Assembly: GCA_049522565.1 (NCBI GenBank)
Contig: JBEKNT010000386.1
Span: forward strand, 1-6,626
DNA from: JASHVB01 sp049522565
GTDB lineage: Bacteria; Pseudomonadota; Alphaproteobacteria; Acetobacterales; Acetobacteraceae
DNA length: 6,626 nucleotides
Direction: 5' to 3'
In this document: positions 1-6,626 of the stretch, in pieces
Numbering within the stretch: the first letter of the stretch is position 1
Layout of the letters: each line of letters opens with the position of its first letter
Notes under the pieces: generated by a model
The model's database searches: none
Told to the model about the DNA's origin: nothing
What the model saw: only the letters and a program-made list of their open reading frames with translations
Position numbers and translations under genes: made by a program

Positions 1-38
1 TCAACTGACGCGGTTATTGCTCGGCGAGCCCTTATAGA

Positions 39-63
39 ACCGGCAGTGATCTGCATCACCGGT
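39..63. repeat. Imperfect inverted repeat / small hairpin
   Basis: ACCG (39-42) pairs with CGGT (60-63), and GTGAT (46-50) pairs with ATCAC (55-59) around a CTGC loop, with GCA (43-45) bulged out. No T-run follows, so it is not a standard intrinsic terminator. It lies directly after the TAG at 35-37 and might belong to the 3' end of an upstream transcript. Function unknown. Confidence 0.4.
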
Positions 64-104
64 CGATGCGCCGATGGTATCGTCCCGCGCATCTCCTCCA
101 TCCG

Positions 105-126
105 GATCGCCGCCGAGGCGGCGATC
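105..126. repeat. Perfect 10-bp inverted repeat flanked by GATC
   Basis: GATCGCCGCC (105-114) and GGCGGCGATC (117-126) are exact reverse complements separated by only GA. As RNA this would form at least a 9-bp, very GC-rich hairpin with a CGAG tetraloop. No T-tract follows, which argues against a factor-independent terminator. As DNA it is a near-palindrome with GATC at both ends and could be a protein-binding site. The role is not evident from the sequence. Confidence 0.55.
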
Positions 127-298
127 ACGGCCAACCGGCAGCAACAAATCTGCTCTTCATGGCTTTTCGCCCGCGCCGTTGGAAACACCTGCCGGCCGCC
201 AGCCCCAATCTATCGCACCGCTGTTGCGCATGTCCGCCGACCGGGTCCGGTCCGGTGCCGCGGCCAACGCGATGACCCCGTTGCCCCCCCCTCCGGCC

Positions 299-327
299 CT
301 TGCCAACCGGCGGAGGAGTCGCTATCT
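299..327 (+). promoter_or_regulatory. Predicted housekeeping promoter of the rimP-nusA-infB operon
   Basis: CTTGCC (299-304) and CTATCT (322-327) are separated by exactly 17 bases. Each matches 5 of 6 positions of the alphaproteobacterial housekeeping consensus known from Sinorhizobium work (CTTGAC-N17-CTATAT). Transcription would then begin near 333-336, giving an untranslated leader of only about 58 bases that is almost filled by the terminator hairpin at 364-389. I found no better promoter-like pair between base 1 and the operon, and no equally good one in the gap before infB. This is a pattern match only; the start site is inferred. Confidence 0.55.
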
Positions 328-360
328 AGCCGGCTCAATCACATTCTCCGCTGAGTAACG

Positions 361-389
361 GGGGGTGGCCTTCACGGGCCGCCTTTTTT
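361..389 (+). terminator. Intrinsic terminator / attenuator directly before rimP
   Basis: GGTGGCC (364-370) pairs with GGCCGCC (377-383), seven pairs including one G-U, closing a TTCACG loop. It is followed at once by six T (384-389), then G and four more T. This is the full signature of a factor-independent terminator. It sits between the predicted promoter and the start codon of rimP, so if that promoter is right it must act on the operon's own transcript as an attenuator. Bacillus NusA is known to control its own operon through a terminator in its leader, and a rimP leader ending in a terminator has been described by comparative genomics in gammaproteobacteria. The alternative is that it ends a transcript entering from the left. 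Confidence 0.8.
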
Positions 390-392
390 GTT

Positions 393-914
393 TTGGAACA
401 ACGCGAACCACAGCATACCAGCCTGGAAGCCAGGATCGCCGCCATCGTCGAGCCCTCGTTGGAGCATATGGGCTACGAGTTGGTGCGCGTCGCCGTGCTC
501 GGCCGCGACCGCCCCACGGTGCAGATCATGGTGGACCGCGCCGACGGCGCCGCGGTGTCGATCGACGACTGCGAATTGCTCGGCCGCCACTTCAACACCA
601 TGATGAACGTCGAAGACCCGATCCCCGGCGCCTGGACGCTGGAGATCAGCTCGCCCGGCATCGACCGGCCGCTGACACGGGTGAAGGACTGGAACCGTTT
701 CGCCGGCCATGCCGCCCGCGCCGAGGTGGTCGCCCCGATCGGCGGCCGCAAGCGCTTCTTCGGCATCGTGCTCGGCGCCGACGCAACCGTCGCCCGCCTT
801 CGCCTGGATGACGGGGGAGAAATCGCCTTGCCGCTCACCGATATCCGCCGCGCCAAGCTGGTGCTGACCGACGCCCTGATCGAAGCCTCCACAACCCCAA
901 CCCGGACCAATTGA
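393..914 (+). CDS. rimP: Ribosome maturation factor RimP
   Basis: RimP binds the free 30S subunit and is needed for its efficient maturation. The 173-residue product has the family's two-part form: an N-terminal alpha/beta domain (about 10-88) with GYELVRV and the signature EISSPGIDRPL, then an SH3-like barrel (about 95-160) ending in AKLVLTD. It is somewhat longer than the 150-residue E. coli protein, mostly through a polar tail. TTG 393 is chosen because the frame has a stop at 327-329, no ATG or GTG before residue 26, and alignable sequence from about residue 10. There is no Shine-Dalgarno sequence: the space is taken by the terminator stem and U-tract. The stop codon (912-914) overlaps a TTG at 911, and nusA begins 11 bases further on, so the two are surely co-transcribed. 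As first gene it carries the operon's leader control. Confidence 0.93.
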   Translation: MEQREPQHTSLEARIAAIVEPSLEHMGYELVRVAVLGRDRPTVQIMVDRADGAAVSIDDCELLGRHFNTMMNVEDPIPGAWTLEISSPGIDRPLTRVKDWNRFAGHAARAEVVAPIGGRKRFFGIVLGADATVARLRLDDGGEIALPLTDIRRAKLVLTDALIEASTTPTRTN

Positions 915-915
915 C

Positions 916-920
916 AGAGG
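916..920 (+). promoter_or_regulatory. Ribosome binding site that sets the nusA start
   Basis: AGAGG at 916-920 lies five bases before ATG 926. This favours ATG 926 over the in-frame TTG at 911, which overlaps the rimP stop and has no Shine-Dalgarno sequence at a usable distance. Confidence 0.7.
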
Positions 921-925
921 TCACC

Positions 926-2467
<1,542 letters not shown>

Positions 2468-3150
2468 CGCGGAGGAGCAGATCGCTTCGCCGGACGAGGA
2501 AGCGCAGGAAGAAACCGGCCCGCTGCGCCGCTGCGTGGTGACGCGCGAAAGACTGCCCAAGGAACGGCTGATCCGCTTCGTCGTCGGCCCGGACCGCGCA
2601 CTGGTGCCCGATCTGAATGCAGACCTGCCTGGACGGGGAATGTGGTTGAGCGCGTCCCGGGATGTGCTAGAAACCGCCCGCGACAAGGGTGGCCTGGCCC
2701 GAGCATTCGCCAGGGCCGCCCGCGGCCCGGTCTCAGTGCCCCAAGATCTTCCTGCCCTGCTCGAGGCGGCGCTGGTCCGGCGGATCGGCGAATTGCTTGG
2801 CCTGACCCGCCGCGCCGGCCAGGCGGTTGCCGGCTTCGAGAAGGCGCGGGAATGGCTGCGGAGCGGCCGGGCGCGGCTGATCGTGCACGCCTCGGACGGG
2901 AGCGAGGCAGAGCATGCGAGGTTCCTGTCCGGCAATGCCGGAAGGGTGACGGTGGTCGCCCCTTTGCCGGCGGCGGCGCTGGGGCGCATGTTTGGGCGCG
3001 ATCACGTGGTGCATGTGGCGATCGCGCCAGGACGGCTGGCCGAGCGGCTTCACGTCGAGGCGGATCGGCTGGCCGGGCTGCGAGGACAAGGGCAGAGCGC
3101 CCAGGGATTGAATAATGGCCAAGCTTGACCGGCCAGGAGTGCGCGGCGAA

Positions 3151-3229
3151 GGCTGAATGGCCAGAGGCTAAGAGGACAACGGCTGAACGGCCAAGGCTGA
3201 AGGGCCATGTGCCGGATGGCCAAAGGCTG
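3151..3229. repeat. Degenerate 15-base tandem repeats in the ylxR-infB gap
   Basis: Units starting at 3151, 3166, 3181 and 3195 read GGCTGAATGGCCAGA, GGCTAAGAGGACAAC, GGCTGAACGGCCAA and GGCTGAAGGGCCATG, followed by a partial unit GGATGGCCAAA (3214) and GGCTG (3225). The consensus is close to GGCTGAAYGGCCAAR with spacing 15, 15, 14, 19 and 11. Looser copies (TTGAATAATGGCCAA at 3108-3122, CTTGACCGGCCAGG at 3124-3137) extend into the end of the ylxR gene. Each unit carries the palindrome GGCC or a variant, so neighbouring units can pair as RNA. No matching protein repeat is evident and no promoter was found here. Function unknown; it may be a decayed minisatellite. Confidence 0.65.
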
Positions 3230-3264
3230 GGTTGATCGGGGCCGCAGGCCACGCGTTGGATGAG

Positions 3265-3284
3265 CCAGGGCAGGCAACTGCCGG
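3265..3284 (+). other. Small hairpin with GCAA tetraloop before infB
   Basis: GGCAG (3269-3273) and CTGCC (3278-3282) enclose GCAA, a GNRA-type tetraloop. CC at 3265-3266 can pair with GG at 3283-3284 across a two-base bulge. Only three T follow, so it is at most a weak terminator; it could equally stabilise or process the mRNA between ylxR and infB. A further four-pair stem (GTTG 3297-3300 with CAAC 3306-3309) lies just before the infB start. Confidence 0.35.
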
Positions 3285-3318
3285 TTTGAACGAATAGTTG
3301 GGTGTCAACGGGTAAAGC

Positions 3319-5979
3319 ATGAGCGAAAGCAACGATCAGGACGCTGGCAAGGGCCGGCTCTCTCTGCGCCCGTCGGGACGCCTGGAGCTGGGACGCACCG
3401 TCGATGCCGGCTCCGTACGGCAAAGCTTCAGTCATGGCCGCTCCAAGGTCGTGCAGGTCGAGGTGCGCAAGAAGCGCGCGCCCGTCGGAGCGCCCGGGGC
3501 ACCGTCCGGCCCGCCCTCCGCGACCCCCGCGCCGAGCGCTCGGGGTCCCGCGCCAGCCGGGCGGCCGCCTGCCGGCGCCGGCCGCGCGCTGACGCAGACC
3601 GAACTGGCCGCCCGCCAGCGCGCGCTGGTGGAGCAACAGCGCGAGTCGGCCAAGCGCGAGGCGGAACGGCGCGAGCAGGAGAAGATTTCCATCCTGTCGG
3701 CGGCGGAAGAAGCGCGCCGCCGCGAGGAAGAGGCGCGCAAGGCCGCCGAAGAGGAAGCCCGTCGCCAGGAAGAGGAAGCGGCCCAGCAAAAGGCCGAAGA
3801 GGCCGCGCGCCAGGCTGCCGAGGCCACGGTCACCGCGCAGGTGGCGACCGCCCAGGCAGGCAGCCCCGCTACGGCCCGCACCCCGGAGGAGCAACGCCGG
3901 CGTCCGCCGCCGGCCGCGCCGGCCGGTGCGCCGCAACCCGCGGCGGCGACCGAAACCCTGCGCCTGCGCCCCGGCGCCAAGGCGGTGGACGAGGACGACG
4001 AGGCCCGCCCGGTCCGTCGCACCGGCCCCGGCATGCCGCCGCGCCGGCCTCCGGTGGCCGCGCCGAAGCAGGCCGACCGCCGCCGCCCTGGCCGCATCGA
4101 CGTCCAAGCGGCGATCGAGGGCGAGGACGAGAAGGTTCGCTCGCTCGCCTCGGTGCGGCGCCAGCGCGAGCGCGAGCGCCGCCAGGCCGAACTCGAACGG
4201 CTACGTTCCGATCAGGTGAAAGTTGTGCGTGACGTTATCCTGCCCGACACGATCACCGTGCAGGAGCTGGGCAACCGCATGGCCGCCCGCACCGGCGACG
4301 TGATCAAGGCGCTGATGAAGATGGGCGTCATGGCCACGGCCACGCAGTCGCTGGACGCCGACACCGCCGAGCTGGTGGTGCAGGAGTTCGGCCACCGTGC
4401 CCGCCGGGTTTCCGAATCCGACGTGGAGATGGGGCTGGAGGGGACTGCCGACACCGACGCCGAACTGGAGCCGCGTCCGCCGGTCGTCACGGTCATGGGC
4501 CATGTGGACCACGGCAAGACCTCGTTGCTCGACGCGTTGCGCGCCACCGACGTCGCCGCCGGCGAAGCAGGCGGCATCACGCAGCATATCGGCGCCTACC
4601 AGGTGACGCTGTCGAGCGGCGAGCACATCACCTTCATCGACACTCCGGGCCACGAGGCGTTCACCGCCATGCGGGCCCGCGGCGCCGGCGTCACCGACAT
4701 CGTCATCCTGGTGGTGGCGGCGGATGACGGCGTGATGCCGCAGACCATCGAGGCGATCCGCCACGCCAAGGCGGCGAACGCGCCGATTATCGTGGCGATC
4801 AACAAGATGGACCGCCCGGACGCCAATCCCCAGCGGGTGCGGCAGGAACTGCTGTCGTACGAGGTCGTCGTCGAGGAGATGGGTGGCGAGACGCAGGACG
4901 TCGAAGTCTCCGCGACCAAGAAGACCGGGCTCGACAAGTTGCAGGAGGCGATCCTGCTGCAAGCCGAAATCCTCGACCTGAAGGCCAATCCGCATCGGCC
5001 GGCCGAGGGCACGGTGATCGAATCGCGGCTGGATCGCGGTCGCGGACCGGTGGCGACGATCCTGGTACAGAAGGGCACGCTGAAGCAGGGCGACATCGTG
5101 GTGGCCGGCGCCGAATGGGGCCGGGTGCGCGCGATGCTGGACGACAAGGCGCGCCCGGTGACCGAAGCCGGACCGTCGGTGCCGGTGGAGATCCTCGGCG
5201 TGGCCGGCGTGCCGGTGGCCGGCGAACCCTTCGTGGTGGTGGAGAACGAGAGCCGCGCCCGCGAGATCGCCGAATTCCGCACCCGCAAGCTGCGCGACAA
5301 GGCGGCCGGCGTGACCGCCGGCGCGCGTGGCACGCTGGACGAGATGCTGGCTCGCATCCAGGCGGGCGAGCAAAAGGAAGTCGCCGTCCTGATCAAGGCC
5401 GATGTGCAGGGCAGTGCGGAGGCGATCCAGGCCACCGTGCTGAAGCTGGCGCATGAGGAAGTGAAGGTCCGCGTGCTGCACGCGGCGGTGGGCCAGATCA
5501 CCGAAAGCGACATCCAGCTTGCCAAGGCGTCGAACGCGGTGATCGTGGCGTTCAACGTGCGCGCCACGTCGCAGGCGCGCGACCTGGCGACCCGTGAAGG
5601 TGTCGATATCCGCTACTACTCCATCATCTACGAGGTGTCGGACGACATCGAGAAGCTGGTGCAGGGCAAGGTGGCTCCGAAGGCGCGGGAGAAGTTCCTG
5701 GGCTACGCCGAAATTCGGAAAGTGTTCACCATTACCAAGGTGGGCAAGGTGGCGGGTTGCATGGTCACCGACGGCCTGGTGAAGCGCGGCGCCGGCGTGC
5801 GGCTGCTGCGCGACAACGTGGTGATCCACCAGGGCGAGTTGTCGCAATTGAAGCGCTTCAAGGACGACGTGCGCGAAGTGGCGCGCGGTTACGAATGCGG
5901 CCTGTCCTTCGCCAACTTCCATGACTTGCAGGAAGGCGACATGGTCGAGTGCTTCGAAGTGGAGATGGTTCCGGGTTGA
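3319..5979 (+). CDS. infB: Translation initiation factor IF-2
   Basis: IF2 is the GTPase that places formyl-Met-tRNA on the 30S subunit and promotes 50S joining. The 886 residues are close to E. coli's 890. In order: the alphaproteobacterial N-terminal segment (1-50, with RQSFSHGRSK), a Pro/Ala-rich linker, a long charged Glu/Arg/Ala helix (about 95-170), a second Pro/Arg-rich linker, the IF2_N domain (about 300-358), then the G domain with GHVDHGKT (394-401), GGITQHIG (418-425), DTPGH (441-445), NKMD (495-498) and SATK (531-534), followed by domains II-IV with GYECG (857-861) near the end. All G motifs are intact. ATG 3319 is chosen because the conserved N-terminus follows directly, although only a poor ribosome binding site (TAAAG, 3313-3317) precedes it. 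Unlike the other junctions, a 190-base repeat-bearing gap separates it from ylxR. Confidence 0.98.
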   Translation: MSESNDQDAGKGRLSLRPSGRLELGRTVDAGSVRQSFSHGRSKVVQVEVRKKRAPVGAPGAPSGPPSATPAPSARGPAPAGRPPAGAGRALTQTELAARQRALVEQQRESAKREAERREQEKISILSAAEEARRREEEARKAAEEEARRQEEEAAQQKAEEAARQAAEATVTAQVATAQAGSPATARTPEEQRRRPPPAAPAGAPQPAAATETLRLRPGAKAVDEDDEARPVRRTGPGMPPRRPPVAAPKQADRRRPGRIDVQAAIEGEDEKVRSLASVRRQRERERRQAELERLRSDQVKVVRDVILPDTITVQELGNRMAARTGDVIKALMKMGVMATATQSLDADTAELVVQEFGHRARRVSESDVEMGLEGTADTDAELEPRPPVVTVMGHVDHGKTSLLDALRATDVAAGEAGGITQHIGAYQVTLSSGEHITFIDTPGHEAFTAMRARGAGVTDIVILVVAADDGVMPQTIEAIRHAKAANAPIIVAINKMDRPDANPQRVRQELLSYEVVVEEMGGETQDVEVSATKKTGLDKLQEAILLQAEILDLKANPHRPAEGTVIESRLDRGRGPVATILVQKGTLKQGDIVVAGAEWGRVRAMLDDKARPVTEAGPSVPVEILGVAGVPVAGEPFVVVENESRAREIAEFRTRKLRDKAAGVTAGARGTLDEMLARIQAGEQKEVAVLIKADVQGSAEAIQATVLKLAHEEVKVRVLHAAVGQITESDIQLAKASNAVIVAFNVRATSQARDLATREGVDIRYYSIIYEVSDDIEKLVQGKVAPKAREKFLGYAEIRKVFTITKVGKVAGCMVTDGLVKRGAGVRLLRDNVVIHQGELSQLKRFKDDVREVARGYECGLSFANFHDLQEGDMVECFEVEMVPG

Positions 5980-6386
5980 AGAAGCAGGCGCGTACCGGAC
6001 CAAGCCAGCGGCAGTTGCGCGTGGCGGAGGAAATCCGCCACGTGCTGGCCGGGCTGTTCGAGCGGCGGGATTTCCGCGATCCCGATCTGGCTGCGGCGCA
6101 GATCACGGTCACCGAGGTGCGCATGTCCCCCGACATGAAGCACGCGACGGTGTTTGTCGCGCGTCTGGGCCGGTCGGATGTGGAGGCGTTGCTGCCGGTG
6201 CTGAAACGCGCGGCGCCGTTCCTGCGAGGCCAGGTCGCGCATGCGGTGCAGTTGCGCTACGCGCCGGACCTGTCGTTCCAGCCGGACCACGCACTGGAAT
6301 ACGCAACGAAGATCGATCGCCTGCTGCACGCGCCGGAAGTCGCGCGGGATCTGGCTTCCGAGATTGAGGGAAAGGAGCGCGCATAA
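5976..6386 (+). CDS. rbfA: 30S ribosome-binding factor RbfA
   Basis: RbfA is a small KH-fold protein that binds the 30S subunit and helps mature the 5' end of 16S rRNA. The 136-residue product (E. coli 133) carries the family pattern: SQRQLRVAEEIRHVL near residue 10, DPDL, then ITVTEVRMSPDMKHATVFV (43-61) and LRYAPDLSF. TTG 5976 is chosen over the upstream GTG 5949 because homology starts right after it and it overlaps the infB stop as TTGA, a typical coupled start; GGAG (5961-5964) lies 11 bases before it. The helix-kink-helix position, Ala-x-Gly in E. coli, reads Ala-Ala-Pro (79-81) here. The stop overlaps the ATG of the next gene (TAATG). truB, the usual next gene in alphaproteobacteria, does not follow directly. 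Confidence 0.95.
   Translation: MKKQARTGPSQRQLRVAEEIRHVLAGLFERRDFRDPDLAAAQITVTEVRMSPDMKHATVFVARLGRSDVEALLPVLKRAAPFLRGQVAHAVQLRYAPDLSFQPDHALEYATKIDRLLHAPEVARDLASEIEGKERA
6372..6377 (+). promoter_or_regulatory. Strong ribosome binding site before the 3'-edge ORF
   Basis: AAGGAG lies eight bases before ATG 6386 and inside the last codons of rbfA. It supports translation of the following ORF and its coupling to rbfA. It may originally have served truB, which normally stands in this position. Confidence 0.6.
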
Positions 6387-6626
6387 TGAACGAGCAGCAG
6401 GCCAGAGCGCTAATAGACTACTATTTTGCAAACCAGCCAGCATCCTGGATCACGTATGTCGGTCTGGTTGTTAGCGGTGTTGCACTCGTGATTTCGTTCG
6501 GTGCCGTGGTGGCAATTGACCGACAGACGAAATCCTCAAAGTCGGCAACGGACGCTCAAACACGATCCTTAGTAGAACAGCATATCCGGGTGGAATGGAC
6601 GGGCATCCTGGACGCCTGTATGCAGC
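6386..6626 (+). CDS. Unrecognised single-pass membrane protein (5' part only)
   Basis: The frame is open from ATG 6386 to the window end, so 80 codons are visible and the C-terminus is missing. I do not recognise the family. Residues 1-20 are polar. Residues 21-44 (from WITYVGL to GAVVAI) form one clear hydrophobic segment with no signal-peptide cleavage pattern, followed by DRQTKSSK, which by the positive-inside rule suggests N-out/C-in. The rest (about 50-80) is polar and helical, with VEQHIRVEWTGILDAC. Translation is well supported: AAGGAG eight bases upstream and a TAATG overlap with rbfA. GC by hand count is about 53% over 6421-6626 against about 69% over 6181-6300, and AGA, CTA, ATA, TTA and GTA codons appear early. 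The base composition and the loss of rbfA-truB adjacency point to horizontal acquisition. Confidence 0.75.
   Translation, partial: MNEQQARALIDYYFANQPASWITYVGLVVSGVALVISFGAVVAIDRQTKSSKSATDAQTRSLVEQHIRVEWTGILDACMQ

Larger units (their letters stand above)
1..298. other. Upstream region without a convincing gene
   Basis: About 300 bases lie upstream of the operon promoter. One + strand frame is open from base 1 to the stop at 352-354, but its translation is rich in Arg, Pro, Ala and Cys, resembles no family I know, and has no clear ribosome binding site, so I treat it as a chance open frame in GC-rich DNA. Another frame ends at a TAG at 35-37 after about a dozen codons (QLTRLLLGEPL). It could be the tail of a gene left of the window, but it uses TTA/TTG leucine codons that are rare in the operon, so this is only a possibility. 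No tRNA-like T-loop or cloverleaf was found. The region holds two inverted repeats (listed separately) and a run of eight C at 284-291. Confidence 0.5.

Noticed and set aside
2..37. Possible C-terminal end of an upstream gene (QLTRLLLGEPL, TAG 35-37)
   Set aside because: Too short to judge, and its leucine codons are unlike the operon. Left as a remark in the upstream region.
10..38. TATAGA at 33-38 as a promoter -10 element
   Set aside because: No acceptable -35 element at 16-18 bases; the hexamer at the right distance is GCGGTT.
46..354. Open frame of 102 codons upstream of rimP
   Set aside because: GTG start without ribosome binding site, implausible composition, overlaps the predicted promoter, and two other frames are equally open over much of the same stretch.
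1..392. tRNA gene upstream of rimP, as metY in E. coli
   Set aside because: No GTTCRA T-loop, no CCA-like 3' end and no cloverleaf could be found on either strand.
3125..3153. TTGACC at 3125-3130 as the -35 of a separate infB promoter
   Set aside because: The base stretch 17 positions downstream (GAAGGC) does not resemble a -10 element. TTGATC at 3232 fails for the same reason.
3125..3235. Open frame from TTG 3125 to TGA 3233-3235 as a small gene or a frameshifted extension of ylxR
   Set aside because: About 36 codons made of repeat units, no ribosome binding site, and no known family tail to which it would belong.
4201..6003. Open frame of 600 codons on the - strand under infB
   Set aside because: It mirrors infB codons (His/Gln/Asp-rich output) and has no independent support.

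Overview
The window is a GC-rich piece of an alphaproteobacterial chromosome, most likely from the Acetobacteraceae (Rhodospirillales). That call rests on protein wording recalled from memory (the NusA N-terminus, the IF2 N-terminus, the fused YlxR/L7Ae-like protein) and on gene order. It was not tested by a search.

Layout on the + strand: a leader region without a convincing gene (1-392); rimP (393-914); nusA (926-2467); a ylxR/L7Ae-like fusion gene (2424-3128); a 190-base gap holding degenerate tandem repeats (3129-3318); infB (3319-5979); rbfA (5976-6386); and the start of an unrecognised small membrane protein gene (from 6386, running off the end). All genes point the same way. Most are overlapping or a few bases apart, so this is the classical nusA-infB operon. 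RimP and RbfA mature the 30S subunit, IF2 joins initiator tRNA and the 50S subunit, NusA acts on RNA polymerase pausing, termination and antitermination, and the YlxR/L7Ae-like protein is an RNA-binding protein.

The two most notable places are the edges of the operon. Upstream, a good alphaproteobacterial-type promoter (299-327) is followed after a very short leader by a textbook intrinsic terminator (364-389), and the only conventional start codon of rimP (TTG 393) lies three bases after its U-tract. This looks like an attenuator through which NusA could control its own operon. Downstream, where truB usually follows rbfA, there is instead an ORF of clearly lower GC content with rare codons and one transmembrane segment. 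It has a good ribosome binding site and overlaps the rbfA stop, which suggests a gene inserted into the operon.

The core genes look ordinary and intact. No RNA gene, CRISPR array, IS element or complete mobile element was seen. A new biological system cannot be claimed from this window. The partial gene at the 3' edge and the leader are the places to look.
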